A stretch of 64,000 nucleotides of DNA, taken from assembly GCF_013408985.1 (NCBI RefSeq), contig NZ_JACBZT010000001.1, forward strand, positions 310,001 to 374,000, given 5' to 3'. Positions 16,375 to 25,231 of this stretch are shown here, piece after piece. A program made the translations under genes and the position numbers. The stretch's first letter is position 1. Each line of letters opens with the position of its first letter. The notes under the pieces are model-generated. The model ran no database searches and was not told the DNA's origin. It was given only the letters and a program-made list of their open reading frames with translations. Source of the stretch: Petropleomorpha daqingensis (GTDB taxonomy: Bacteria > Actinomycetota > Actinomycetes > Mycobacteriales > Geodermatophilaceae).

Positions 16375-18342
16375 TCAGGGTTCGGCGAGCCAGGCGAAGC
16401 CGAGACCGGGGACCACGAGCCGGCCGCCGGCGACCTCGGGCGGCCCGTCGCTGGTCAGCACCGGTGCGAACGCACCGAAGCCGGTCACGGTGTCGGCGTC
16501 CACCACCTGCGGGGTCGCGGAGAAGTTCGCCAGACCGACGAAGGTGCCGCTGCGGGCCGACCGCCGTCGCCAGGCCAGGACGGCGTCGCTGCCGGCGTCG
16601 AACACCGTGGACTCGGCGCCGCCGTGCAGCGCCAGCTGCGACCGCCGGACCTCGCCGAGCTGCCGGATCCGGCCGAAGACCCGACCCTCCAGCGTGGTCG
16701 GGTCGGTCCGCCGCTGCGCCGCGGCCCAGTCCATGACCGGGCGGTGCATCCACCTGTTGTCCGGCGCGCGCGACGGGTCCGCCAGGTAGCGGTCGTCGTT
16801 GAGCAGCGCGATCTCGTCGCCCATGTACAGCAGCGGGATGCCGCCCCACGCGAAGGCGACCGAGTACAGCAGCACGAGCCGGCGGATCCCGGCCTCCAGG
16901 GCGGCGTCGTCCCCGCGTTCGAGGGCGTCCTCGATGCCGCACAGCGAGGCCGCGGAGCCGGAGATCCGCGCGTCGCCGGTCAGCGCGTTCTCCTGGAACA
17001 GCGCGCCGCGGGCCGACGAGGCCGGGTAGTGGCCGGCGAAGAAGTCGTTGAGGAAGCGGCGGTGCGAATGGCCGCCGACCCCGATCGCCGCGGCGTCCTC
17101 GTCGGTGACCGCCCAGCCGATGTCGTCGTGCCCGCGGACGTAGGTGACCCAGGTGGTCGTCGGGGGGATCGGCCGCATCCGGCCCAGCGCGTGCCGGGCC
17201 AGCCGGGCGTCCTGGGTGGCCAGGCTGCTCCAGAGCAGCACCATGAGCGAGTTGTGGTAGGCCAGCTCGCACTCGGGGCGGTAGCGCTCGTGGCCGCCGA
17301 GGTAGGGCACCAGGTCGTCGGGCGCCACGATCGCCTCGGCCTTGAAGACCACGCCCGGCGCGGCCACCCGGGTGAGCGCGTGCAGCAGCTGCAGCAGCGT
17401 GTGCACCTCGGGCTGGTTCTGGCAGGTGGTGCCCAGGCGCTTCCCCATGAACGGGACGGCGTCCATCCGGAACACGTCGACGCCGCGGTTGGCCAGCCAG
17501 ACGATCTCGCCGAGCATCGCCAGGGTCACCGCGGGGTTCGTGTAGTCGAGGTCCCACTGGTAGGGCCAGAACGTCGTCCAGACCCACCCGCCCGCGCCGC
17601 CGCACGCCTCCGGCACCCAGCTGAACGAGCCGGGCGCCCGGTCGGGGAACACCTCGGGGATCGTCGCGTCGTACGCGTCGGGCACCTGCCGGTCGGGGAA
17701 GGCGCTGTAGAACCCCGCGTACGCGGGGTCGCCGGCCAGCCAGGCCTGCGCCCACGGGTGCTCGCGGGCGGTGTGGTTGAGCACGAGGTCGATGCACAGG
17801 CTCATGTCCCGCTCGTGCAGCGCCCCGGCGACCCGCTCGAGGTCGGCCATCGTGCCCAGCCGGGGGTCGACGGCGCGGTAGTCGGCGACCGCGTAGCCGC
17901 CGTCGTTCTCGCCCTCGCGCGGCCGCAGCAGCGGCATCAGGTGCAGGTACGTGGTGCCCAGCTCGGCGAGGTAGTCGAGGTGCTCGGGCAGCCGGTCCAG
18001 GGTTCCGCAGAAGTGGTCGACGTAGCAGACGTAGCCCTGCATGCGGCTGCGCTGGAACCAGCCGGGATCGATCTCGCGGCGACGGTCCAGCCGTCGCAGC
18101 GCGGCCGGCCGGTCGGCGGCCGCGGCCAGGACGATCCGGAACGCCGTCGCCATGAGGGCGTCGGGCTCGTCGTACAGGACGGCGAGCGGCTCGTGGACGT
18201 CGAACAGCGCCAGTTCCGCGCGGGCGAGGAAGGCGTCGACCTCCTCCCCCAGCGCTGCCTGCGCCTCGGCCGCCAGCTGCGGCCGGAGCTCCGCCCAGGC
18301 GCGATCCGCCGCTGCTCGGCGGGCGGCGTCCGATGCCGTCAT
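16375..18342 (-). CDS. Amylosucrase (GH13 sucrose glucosyltransferase)
   Basis: 655 residues from ATG 18342. It transfers glucose from sucrose onto alpha-1,4-glucan, releasing fructose. The helical N-terminal domain (about 1-95) is followed by a (beta/alpha)8 barrel. Catalytic motifs are GVDVFRMDAVPFMGK (nucleophile Asp), VVFKAEAIVAP (acid/base Glu) and TYVRGHDDIGW (transition-state Asp). RSRMQGYVCYVDHFCGTL and PLLRPREGENDGGYAV match amylosucrase rather than ordinary amylase. No signal peptide is seen. The open frame continuing to 19554 is antisense to the esterase and protease genes and was discarded. It diverges from the esterase with only 18 bp between the two start codons. Confidence 0.9.
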   Translation of the reverse strand: MTASDAARRAAADRAWAELRPQLAAEAQAALGEEVDAFLARAELALFDVHEPLAVLYDEPDALMATAFRIVLAAAADRPAALRRLDRRREIDPGWFQRSRMQGYVCYVDHFCGTLDRLPEHLDYLAELGTTYLHLMPLLRPREGENDGGYAVADYRAVDPRLGTMADLERVAGALHERDMSLCIDLVLNHTAREHPWAQAWLAGDPAYAGFYSAFPDRQVPDAYDATIPEVFPDRAPGSFSWVPEACGGAGGWVWTTFWPYQWDLDYTNPAVTLAMLGEIVWLANRGVDVFRMDAVPFMGKRLGTTCQNQPEVHTLLQLLHALTRVAAPGVVFKAEAIVAPDDLVPYLGGHERYRPECELAYHNSLMVLLWSSLATQDARLARHALGRMRPIPPTTTWVTYVRGHDDIGWAVTDEDAAAIGVGGHSHRRFLNDFFAGHYPASSARGALFQENALTGDARISGSAASLCGIEDALERGDDAALEAGIRRLVLLYSVAFAWGGIPLLYMGDEIALLNDDRYLADPSRAPDNRWMHRPVMDWAAAQRRTDPTTLEGRVFGRIRQLGEVRRSQLALHGGAESTVFDAGSDAVLAWRRRSARSGTFVGLANFSATPQVVDADTVTGFGAFAPVLTSDGPPEVAGGRLVVPGLGFAWLAEP

Positions 18343-18360
18343 GGCTGAGATAGTGCAGGC

Positions 18361-19269
18361 ATGTCGCCCCGGATGCTGACCGGCCTCGACTACGCCCCGG
18401 CCGACCCGCCGGGCAGCCGCGGCCACACGCTCGACCTGTACCTGCCGGGCGGCGACGGTCCGTGGCCGGTGTTGATCGCGTGCGGTGGCAGCGCCTTCCT
18501 CGACGACGGCGGCTCCTACTACGCCGCCGAGCTCGCCCCCTGGTTCACCGGGGCGGGCTTCGCCGTCGCCGGGGTGTGCACCCGCTCCAGCGGGCAGGCG
18601 CGGTTCCCGGCCCAGGTGCACGACGTGAAGGCCGCGATCCGCTGGCTCCGGGCCCACGCCGGCGACCACGGCCTGGACCCCGCGCGGTTCGCGATCATGG
18701 GCGACTCGTCCGGCGGGTGGACGGCGGCCATGGCCGGGCTCGCCGGGGACGAGCTGGAGGGTTCGGTCGGCGAGACGCGCGGCTCCAGCCGCGTGCAGGC
18801 CGTCGTCGACCTCTACGGCCCGACCGACTTCCTGCTGATGGACGCGCAGATGCTGCCCGGCGCGTGCGCGTCGTTCAACGAGCTGATGGGCCTCACCGAC
18901 TGCCACGACGATCCCGGTTCCCCGGAGTCCCGGCTCATGGGCTTCCCGATCCAGAGCCGTCCGCACGAGGTCGGGGCGGCGAACCCGTGCACCCACGTCT
19001 CCGCCGACGCCCCGCCGTTCCTCATCGCCCACGGGCAGCTCGACGCGCTGGTCCCGCACGGGCAGAGCGAGCAGCTGTTCGGGGCCCTGGCCGCGGTCGG
19101 CGCCGAGGCGACGTTCTTCTCGGTCCCGCAGATCGGGCACGACAAGGGCATCGTCTCCCCCGCCCTGCCCGAGGCGGCGGTCCGCTCGACGTCGTCCCGG
19201 GGCACCGAACGTGAGACGCGGCCGACGCTGGAGGCGATCGAGCGCTTCCTGCGCTCGGCCCTCGGCTGA
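18361..19269 (+). CDS. Alpha/beta-hydrolase (carboxylesterase-like)
   Basis: 302 residues. Alpha/beta-hydrolase fold with nucleophile elbow GDSSGGW (Ser near 118), GPTDF in the region preceding the acid, and FSVPQIGHDKG carrying the probable catalytic His near 261. The N-terminal LDLYLP...PVLIACGG resembles BD-FAE/acetyl-esterase-type enzymes that act on small esters or decorated sugars. No signal peptide, so cytoplasmic. It starts 18 bp from the divergent amylosucrase. A GATAGT 6 nt before the ATG could be a -10 of a leaderless transcript, although no matching -35 is visible. Confidence 0.85.
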   Translation: MSPRMLTGLDYAPADPPGSRGHTLDLYLPGGDGPWPVLIACGGSAFLDDGGSYYAAELAPWFTGAGFAVAGVCTRSSGQARFPAQVHDVKAAIRWLRAHAGDHGLDPARFAIMGDSSGGWTAAMAGLAGDELEGSVGETRGSSRVQAVVDLYGPTDFLLMDAQMLPGACASFNELMGLTDCHDDPGSPESRLMGFPIQSRPHEVGAANPCTHVSADAPPFLIAHGQLDALVPHGQSEQLFGALAAVGAEATFFSVPQIGHDKGIVSPALPEAAVRSTSSRGTERETRPTLEAIERFLRSALG

Positions 19270-19362
19270 GGTGTTCACCGTCGGCGCAACGGGACGGGTG
19301 CCGAGCGGCGGCCGGACGGCGTTCACTGGTCGTGTAATTCCGTAATCAAGGGAGGGGCGGCC

Positions 19363-20322
19363 ATGAGCGTGCTGCCGGAACCCGGAACGCACACCGACGA
19401 GGCCCTGGACGCCTACTCCCAGATCGTCACCGCGGTCGCCGCGGACCTGACCCCGCACGTCGCCGCGCTGCAGGTGACCGACTCCTACGGTCGCGGGGGT
19501 GCGGGCTCGGCCGTCGTCTTCACCCCGGACGGCCTGCTGCTCACCAACGCGCACGTGGTCTCGCGCGCGCAGCGCGGGCGGGCGGTGTTCAGCGACGGCA
19601 GCGAGACCGACGTCGACGTCGTCGGCGCCGACCCGCTGTCCGACCTCGCCGTCGTCCGCGCCCGGACGACGACGCCGCCGCCGGCCGAGCTCGGGGACGC
19701 GGGCTCGCTGCGCGTCGGCCAGCTCGTCGTCGCGGTCGGCAACCCGCTGGGTCTGGCCGGGTCGGTGACCGCCGGCGTGGTGAGCGGCCTCGGCCGGTCG
19801 CTGCCCACCCGCGACGGGCGGACGGCCCGCGTGGTGGAGGACGTCATCCAGACCGACGCCGCGCTCAACCCCGGCAACTCCGGCGGGGCGCTGGCCGACT
19901 CCACCAGCCGGGTGGTGGGGATCAACACCGCCGTCGCGGGGTGGGGTCTGGGGCTGGCGGTGCCGATCAACGACACCACCCGCCGGATCATCAGCTCGCT
20001 GATCCGCGACGGACGCGTCCGACGGGCCTACCTCGGCGTGGTCAGCACGCCGGCACCGCTGCCGGCACCGCTGGCCGAGCGCACCGGGCGGAAGCTGGGC
20101 CTGCGGATCATCGACGTCGTCGCCGGTTCACCCGCCGATCGTGCCGGGCTCAAGTCGGGCGATCTGGTGCTCGAGGCGGGACGGCGACCGGTGGCCGAGG
20201 CGCAGAGCCTGCAGCGGCTGCTGTTCGCCGACGCGATCGGCCGGGAGTTGCCGGTGACGGTCTACCGGCGCGGCGCGATGGTCGACGTGATCACCGTGCC
20301 GACCGAGCTGACAGGCGGCTGA
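19363..20322 (+). CDS. HtrA-like serine protease with PDZ domain, cytoplasmic form
   Basis: 319 residues. Trypsin-like S1C domain with catalytic His in TNAHVVS (about 62), Asp in DPLSDLAVV (about 89) and Ser in NPGNSGGAL (about 170). A PDZ domain covers about 225-315 (GSPADRAGLKSGDLVLEAG). Unlike most DegP/HtrA proteins it has neither a signal peptide nor a membrane anchor, so it should act in the cytosol. GGGAGGGG lies just ahead of ATG 19363. It stands alone; a role in protein quality control is inferred from the family only. Confidence 0.88.
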   Translation: MSVLPEPGTHTDEALDAYSQIVTAVAADLTPHVAALQVTDSYGRGGAGSAVVFTPDGLLLTNAHVVSRAQRGRAVFSDGSETDVDVVGADPLSDLAVVRARTTTPPPAELGDAGSLRVGQLVVAVGNPLGLAGSVTAGVVSGLGRSLPTRDGRTARVVEDVIQTDAALNPGNSGGALADSTSRVVGINTAVAGWGLGLAVPINDTTRRIISSLIRDGRVRRAYLGVVSTPAPLPAPLAERTGRKLGLRIIDVVAGSPADRAGLKSGDLVLEAGRRPVAEAQSLQRLLFADAIGRELPVTVYRRGAMVDVITVPTELTGG

Positions 20323-20533
20323 GCGCCTCGGCCGAGAGCCGGCCGGCGTCGTCCGCACGTGGGTCTCTTGCTCAAGACGTTCCCGCGGGAACGCGCCTCG
20401 GCCCAGAAGCTGAGGTCCTTGAGCAGCCCACTCCCGGACAACCTCCCACGCAGACCTCCCCCGTGCGGACATACTCCCCGGCGTGCCCCGAAGCAGCCTC
20501 CTCCGCCGCCTCCGACGCGGCCGGCGACAAGGA

Positions 20534-20809
20534 ATGGCCGGCTCCGACCCCATGGTCTTCGTGATGCGCGAAGTCTTCGACGGGAAGCCCGTCCTCACCG
20601 TTTATCACGAGTCGGACGGGGACTGGCAGTACCTGACCGAGGGCCAGGCCACGCAAGAGAACTGCCAGATCGTGCACCAGAGTCACGTCTACGAGGTCGA
20701 CTCCTCGTTGCGGGAACTCGCTTCGATGCCGATGGGAACGTGGGCCGTCAGGCACACGCCCGGCGCCCCATGGATCTTTGGTGAGGACACGGACGAGGAG
20801 AACTCGTAG
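20534..20809 (+). CDS. Small protein of unknown function
   Basis: 91 residues from ATG 20534; the frame is open to GTG 20483 and a third candidate start is ATG 20552, none with a clear ribosome site. The sequence VFVMREVFDGKPVLTVYH and DGDWQYLTEGQA looks like a compact alpha/beta domain, ending in an acidic tail (GEDTDEENS). Local GC is somewhat lower than its surroundings. I do not recognise the family. The ~200 bp upstream (20323-20533) hold no other gene. Confidence 0.55.
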   Translation: MAGSDPMVFVMREVFDGKPVLTVYHESDGDWQYLTEGQATQENCQIVHQSHVYEVDSSLRELASMPMGTWAVRHTPGAPWIFGEDTDEENS

Positions 20810-20891
20810 ACGACCCCAGCAAGGGGCACTCGGCGACTTGGTCTCATGTCCCTCAGGCCGCCCTGAGGGCGAGTCGCGACCGCGTCGCCCT

Positions 20892-21359
20892 TCAGCTGTC
20901 GACCGGCCAGAAGAGGTCCGTGCGCAGGTCGCGGGGGTCCATGTCCGGCGAGGGCTGGGTGACGTAGACCTCCCACCGCTCCGAGGACGGCGAGAGCCCC
21001 TGCTCATCGAGCCAGGCCGCGAGCCGCGCCCACGCGTCCCCGAGACCGTCGAAGGACCCGCTGTGCGTCACCCGCGCGAGCCGGCCACCGGGAAGCCCGC
21101 CGGCGACCACGTTCCCGGTGGCCCGGACCTGCCGGTCGACCGGGAATCCGACCTCCAGGTCGACGGTCTCCGCGAACGGCCCGCGGTACAGCGCGAACGC
21201 GGGGCCGAGCAGCGCCACGCCCTGGTCGGTCGTCGTCGTCACGAGTTCTCGGAACGAGGCGTCGAAGAACCCGGTGAGGCCGGACACCGGGACCACGGCG
21301 CGCACCACGGCTGTGGTCACGGGCTCGGCGCTGAGCACCTCGGGCTCGAGGTCGGCCAC
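20892..21359 (-). CDS. GyrI-like/AraC effector-binding-domain protein
   Basis: 155-residue stand-alone GyrI-like domain, a SHS2-module small-molecule-binding fold otherwise attached to AraC or MerR regulators. Typical elements are the early VVRAVVPVSGLTGFF, the central VGFPVDRQV and ARVTHSGSFDGLGDAWARLAAWL, and the end WEVYVTQPSPDMDPRDLRTDLFWPV. GTG 21359 follows GAGGAGG. It lies 14 nt after the DUF899 gene and probably shares its transcript. It likely binds a hydrophobic or cationic ligand; no DNA-binding part is present. Confidence 0.82.
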   Translation of the reverse strand: MADLEPEVLSAEPVTTAVVRAVVPVSGLTGFFDASFRELVTTTTDQGVALLGPAFALYRGPFAETVDLEVGFPVDRQVRATGNVVAGGLPGGRLARVTHSGSFDGLGDAWARLAAWLDEQGLSPSSERWEVYVTQPSPDMDPRDLRTDLFWPVDS

Positions 21360-21373
21360 GGCTCCTCCTCTGA

Positions 21374-22135
21374 TCAGTGGTGGGAACCGGATCGGCCGAG
21401 AGTCTCCTCGGACGTCGCGCCGGGCCGGGTCCACTGCGGCGCGGGGCGGCTGGTCGGGCCCCCGGTGCGCTGCCCCTCGACGTCCGTGCGCCAGAACGAA
21501 CCCGCGCCGCGGCCCTCGGGCCAGCTCTCGGGGTTGTCCTCCCACGCCTCGCCGCGCCCGTACGGGGTCATGTCGAGCAGGGCGAAGATCCCGTCCATCG
21601 GCTCGGTGCCGCGGTCCGTCACCGAGTAGGTGAGGAAGGCTCGGTCGCCGTCGCGCAGGTAGACGGCGAACAGCCCCATCTCGCCACCGATCGGCTCGTC
21701 GATGCCCCGGACCGAGTACCAGGGCTGGGTGTAGCCCATGAACTCGACGAAGTCGGCCACCTCGTCCCAGCTGCCCGTCGTCACGATCGCGAACGAGACG
21801 CCGCGGGCGTTGAGGTAGACCGCGTCCTTCACGTGCCAGGCCGAGATCGTGCAGCCCTCGCACTGCCCCTGGGACGGCGCGCCGTCGTACCACATGTGCT
21901 TGTAGACGATCAGCTCGTCGCGGCCCTGGAACAGGTCGAGGAAGGGAACCGGGCCGTCCGGGCCGACGACCTCGACCGTGGCGTCGAACTCCACCATCGG
22001 GAGCCGGCGCCGGGCCGCCGCGATCGCGTCGCCCGCGCGAGTGTGGGCCTTCTCGCGGACCAGCAACTCGTCGCGAGCCGCCTGCCAGGTGGTCAGGTCC
22101 ACGATGGGCGGGCGGCCGGGCAGCGCGGTCGTCAT
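21374..22135 (-). CDS. DUF899 family thioredoxin-like protein
   Basis: 253 residues. DUF899 thioredoxin-fold protein with LVREKAHTRAGDAIAAARRRLP near the N terminus, then KHMWYDGAPSQGQCEGCT where a CxxC pair sits. Later GTEPMDGIFALLDMTPYGRG is a signature of the family. Function of the family is not established. ATG 22135 has GGAGGA at a good distance; the longer frame is unsupported. Likely co-transcribed with the following GyrI-like gene. Confidence 0.85.
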   Translation of the reverse strand: MTTALPGRPPIVDLTTWQAARDELLVREKAHTRAGDAIAAARRRLPMVEFDATVEVVGPDGPVPFLDLFQGRDELIVYKHMWYDGAPSQGQCEGCTISAWHVKDAVYLNARGVSFAIVTTGSWDEVADFVEFMGYTQPWYSVRGIDEPIGGEMGLFAVYLRDGDRAFLTYSVTDRGTEPMDGIFALLDMTPYGRGEAWEDNPESWPEGRGAGSFWRTDVEGQRTGGPTSRPAPQWTRPGATSEETLGRSGSHH

Positions 22136-22205
22136 CGAGTTCCTCCGGAGGGTGTCGCGACGGTCACCTGCATCGACCGGCGGCCTCACCAGAACTCATC
22201 GCCCG

Positions 22206-22493
22206 CTATACGTCGATCGAGAGCTCGACCTGCACGGTGTCGCCGAGCTCGAGCTTCTCGCGCCGGCGCACGTCGGTCTTCACCGGGACGACGTAGCCGC
22301 CGTCCTTGGGGAACAGCGCCGTCCTGAACGACGTCGCCCCGATGCGGACGCCGGCCGGGATCATCCCCCAGCCGTAGCTGACCAACGACGACGCCGCCTC
22401 CAGCGCACCGCACTCCTCGTCCGGGACGGTGACGAAGTGGAACGGCGCGGGCCCGCGCCAGTACCAGAGCTCACCCCTGAACTGGAGGTTCAT
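22206..22493 (-). CDS. DUF1905 domain protein
   Basis: 95 residues. The diagnostic DUF1905 pattern LWYWRGPAPFHFVTVPDE is near the N terminus, followed by WGMIPAGVRIGATSFRTALFPKDGGY and VKTDVRRREKLELGDTV. This is a small beta-barrel-like domain of unknown function common in actinobacteria. ATG 22493 fits the usual family start; GTG 22514 would add seven residues. Neither has a strong ribosome site. Confidence 0.8.
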   Translation of the reverse strand: MNLQFRGELWYWRGPAPFHFVTVPDEECGALEAASSLVSYGWGMIPAGVRIGATSFRTALFPKDGGYVVPVKTDVRRREKLELGDTVQVELSIDV

Positions 22494-22622
22494 GCCGATG
22501 AGGATGGCAGCCACCAGGGACAGGACGCCGGTGAGTCACCCCGCCGGATGACTCACCCGCGGCGGAGGTGCCGGACCGTCGGTACCTGCGTCGATCCTGG
22601 AGGCGCGAGGGGGGAGGCGACC

Positions 22623-23549
22623 GTGCAGGCGAGACGACCGGCGCCGGTGGCGCTGCTCTCGGCGCTCTACGTCATCAGCGGCGCGCTGTGCTTGTTCGCC
22701 GCCGTCCGGCCGACCGCCGTCCGGACGCCGGTGACCCTGCTCTGGGTGCTGGCGGCCATCGGACTGCTCGGCGGGGCCGGGATCTGGGTGCTCGGCGCCC
22801 GGCTCCGGGCCGAGGTGCTGCACGCCGCCGTCGCCGGGATCAGCCTGCTCATCGGGGTGCTCGCCTGGCGATCGGCGACCCCGGTCGGCATCGTCGGCCT
22901 CGGGCCGGTGCTGATCGCCGTGGGGCTCTACGCGGCGCACTTCTTCTCGGTGCGCGCGGCGCGGGCGCACGTCCTGCTGCTGGTCGTCGTCGCCAGTGCC
23001 GGCGCCTGGGCGGCCCGACCCTCGGGGTTCGTCGTCCAGTGGGTCGTGCTGGTGGTCGCCACGCTCGCGCTCACCGAGGTGCAGGCCCGCCTCGCGCTGC
23101 AGCTGCGCACCGCCGCGGCCACCGACCCGCTCACCGGCGTGGCCAACCGCCGCGCCTGGGAGGCCGAGGCCACGCGCAGCCTCGCGCACGCCGTCCGGAC
23201 CGGCGAGCCGCTGTCGGTCGCGATCCTCGACCTCGACCACTTCAAGGAGGTCAACGACCGGCACGGGCACGGCGCCGGCGACGACCTGCTGCGCGACCTG
23301 ACCAGCGGCTGGACCCTCCGGCTGCGCCAGGCCGACCTGCTCGGCCGCTACGGCGGCGACGAGTTCGTACTGTGCCTGCCCGCGACCGACCGGTCCGGCG
23401 CCGAGGAGATCCTGCAGCAGCTGGCCGCCTCGCACGAGTTCGCGTGGTCCGGCGGCGTCGCCACGGCCGAGGACGGCGACACGCTCAGCTCGGTGCTCGC
23501 CCGCGCCGACGCCGACCTCTACCGCCAGAAGCGCACCGGCCGGGCCTGA
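22623..23549 (+). CDS. Membrane-bound diguanylate cyclase (GGDEF)
   Basis: 308 residues from GTG 22623, which follows GGGGGAGG. Six hydrophobic helices (about 8-145) precede a GGDEF domain (about 155-305). The active-site loop is intact (GRYGGDEFV) and RQAD lies five residues before it, the canonical inhibitory I-site, so product feedback is expected. It should make cyclic di-GMP from GTP at the membrane, with the helices sensing an unknown signal. No EAL domain is attached. A long hairpin follows the gene. Confidence 0.9.
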   Translation: MQARRPAPVALLSALYVISGALCLFAAVRPTAVRTPVTLLWVLAAIGLLGGAGIWVLGARLRAEVLHAAVAGISLLIGVLAWRSATPVGIVGLGPVLIAVGLYAAHFFSVRAARAHVLLLVVVASAGAWAARPSGFVVQWVVLVVATLALTEVQARLALQLRTAAATDPLTGVANRRAWEAEATRSLAHAVRTGEPLSVAILDLDHFKEVNDRHGHGAGDDLLRDLTSGWTLRLRQADLLGRYGGDEFVLCLPATDRSGAEEILQQLAASHEFAWSGGVATAEDGDTLSSVLARADADLYRQKRTGRA

Positions 23550-23595
23550 GCCGCAAGCCCTCAGAGGGCGCGCCAACAGGTGGTCGACTGCGGCC

Positions 23596-23657
23596 TTGCG
23601 GTGTTGTGGAGGCTCTTGCGGTCGTGCAGGACCGCAAGAGCACGCGAAACACCGCAA
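23596..23657 (+). terminator. Long two-part hairpin behind the GGDEF gene
   Basis: Outer arms TTGCGGTGTT (23596-23605) and AACACCGCAA (23648-23657) enclose a 6x6 internal loop. The inner arms 23612-23623 and 23630-23641 are a perfect 12-bp stem with a 6-nt loop. TTGCGGT recurs in both stem halves. It probably ends the GGDEF transcript, but the repeated design also resembles a small palindromic element. Confidence 0.55.
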
Positions 23658-23759
23658 CAGCGGAGCCGGGACGACGTGGCGACGGGAATGCGCGGCCGGC
23701 GCTTCCGACTTGTCCCCGACACGACCAGACTCGGGGCTCCCGGCAGGAAGGACTCCGAC

Positions 23760-24173
23760 ATGACCTCGGACGTCGACACCGCACTCCCCTCCCCCGCGCT
23801 GGCTCCGACCGTCGCCGACGTCATGCGTCCGGCGGTCACCACCGTGGAGCCCGGCGCGCACCTGGCCGGTGCGGCCTACCTGATGAAGCACTCCGGCGAC
23901 AACGCGCTGGTGGTCACGGCGAACGAGCGGCCCGTGGCGATGGTGACCGACACCGACATCACCCAGGCGGTGGCCGACGGGCGCAACCTCGAGGAGGTGC
24001 GGATCAGCGACCTCCCATCCCGGGAGCCGATCGTCGTCGCGCCGGGCACCGACGTCCTCACCGCCACCCGGACGATGCTGCTGCACGGCATCCACCACCT
24101 GCCGGTCGTCGACGGCGAGCGGCTGGTCGGCATCGTCGACATGACCGACCTCTGCCGGCCCCTGGTCGGCTAG
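23760..24173 (+). CDS. CBS-domain pair protein
   Basis: 137 residues. A tandem pair of CBS motifs (about 16-70 and 80-135) forms one Bateman module, e.g. VADVMRPAVTTVEPGAHL and HGIHHLPVVDGERLVGIVDM. Such stand-alone modules bind adenine nucleotides and signal energy state. ATG 23760 has AGGAAGG upstream; the longer frame runs through the hairpin. Its stop and that of the convergent WYL regulator share one CTAG (24170-24173). Confidence 0.87.
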   Translation: MTSDVDTALPSPALAPTVADVMRPAVTTVEPGAHLAGAAYLMKHSGDNALVVTANERPVAMVTDTDITQAVADGRNLEEVRISDLPSREPIVVAPGTDVLTATRTMLLHGIHHLPVVDGERLVGIVDMTDLCRPLVG

Positions 24174-25141
24174 TTCGCGGGACCGGCCGCCGCGGTGCAG
24201 CGCCGGCCCATCTCGCGCAGGTGGTCGCGCAGCTCCGGCGGTGACAGCACGGTGAACTCCGCGCCGGTCATGGCCAGCGCGGTCGCCGGCCAGTCGAGGT
24301 TGTCGGCGTCCACGAGGACCCGGCAGCGCCGCGGTCCGTCGTCCTCGACCGTCGCCCACCGCCCGATCCGGTTGCGGACGACGTCGGCGGGCGCCTGCAC
24401 GACCGCCTCCACCGCGATGCCCTTGGGCAGGTCGACGATCCGGTCGCGCACGAACGTGGCGGCATCGGGCGCCGGCAGCCGCCGCGGCGCGAACCGGGCC
24501 CCGGTGCCCTGCGGGCCGACGAGGCGGTCGAGCCGGAAGCTGCGCCAGTCGCCGCGGTCCAGGTCGTAGCCGACCAGATACCAGCGGCGGCCGAGCGAGA
24601 CCAACCGGAACGGCTCCACCGAGCGGTCGGTGCGGGCGCCGTCCGCAGCGGTGTAGGCGAAGGTGATCCGCTCGCCGTCACGGCAGGCCAGGGCGACGGT
24701 GGTCAGGACGGCGGGGTCGACCCCACCTCCCGTGGCCTGCGCACCCCACTCGCCCGGGACGGTCATCGCCCGCAGCGCGTCCACCCGGCGCCGCAGCCGG
24801 GCGGGCATCACCTGCACGACCTTGGCCAGCGCGCGCACCGACGTCTCGGCCATGCCGGCCACCTCGACCGCCGCCGCTGCCTGCAGCCCGACCGCGAGCG
24901 CGACCGCCTCGTCGTCGTCGAGCACCAGCGGCGGCAGCGCGGCGCCGGGCGCGAGCGCGTAGCCGCCGTCCACCCCCCGTTGCGCCTCGACCGGGTAGCC
25001 GAGCTCGCGCAGCCGGTCGACGTCGCGGCGCAGCGTCCGCACCGACACCGCCAGCCGCCGGGCGAGCTCGTCGCCGGACCAGTGCCGCCGGGACTGCAGC
25101 AGCGACAGCAGACGCAGCATCCGGGAGCTCGTGGCGGCCAT
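24170..25141 (-). CDS. WYL-domain transcriptional regulator (YafY type)
   Basis: 323 residues. An N-terminal DeoR-like winged helix (about 5-60, WSGDELARRLAVSVRTLRRDV) is followed by a WYL domain. The WYL ligand motif appears as SLGRRWYLVGYDLDRGDWRSFRLDR, and a C-terminal WCX extension follows. WYL domains sense nucleotides or DNA ends. Divergent from the DinB-like gene across 90 bp containing an inverted repeat, a common arrangement for regulator and target. The open frame above 25141 is shadow. Confidence 0.9.
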   Translation of the reverse strand: MAATSSRMLRLLSLLQSRRHWSGDELARRLAVSVRTLRRDVDRLRELGYPVEAQRGVDGGYALAPGAALPPLVLDDDEAVALAVGLQAAAAVEVAGMAETSVRALAKVVQVMPARLRRRVDALRAMTVPGEWGAQATGGGVDPAVLTTVALACRDGERITFAYTAADGARTDRSVEPFRLVSLGRRWYLVGYDLDRGDWRSFRLDRLVGPQGTGARFAPRRLPAPDAATFVRDRIVDLPKGIAVEAVVQAPADVVRNRIGRWATVEDDGPRRCRVLVDADNLDWPATALAMTGAEFTVLSPPELRDHLREMGRRCTAAAGPAN

Positions 25142-25159
25142 GGTCGAAGTATGTCCGGA

Positions 25160-25203
25160 TTGAGGACAGAAAGTGGCCGTTGAGGTCTCTAGTGTGGTCC
25201 TCA
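25160..25203. promoter_or_regulatory. Inverted-repeat operator between WYL regulator and DinB-like gene
   Basis: TGAGGAC (25161-25167) and its complement GTCCTCA (25197-25203) flank a related TTGAGGTC (25180-25187). The three half-sites lie in the 90-bp divergent region and are good candidates for the WYL regulator's operator. Confidence 0.45.
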
Positions 25204-25231
25204 GCAGCAAGGACGACGAGAGGCGGCAGCC

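Noticed and set aside
14990-19554. Very long minus-strand frames spanning several genes (e.g. 16375-19554 and 14990-17797)
   Set aside because: High GC keeps antisense and out-of-phase frames open. Recognisable domains start internally (ATG 18342, GTG 16195), and the remainder is antisense to, or in the wrong phase of, clear genes.
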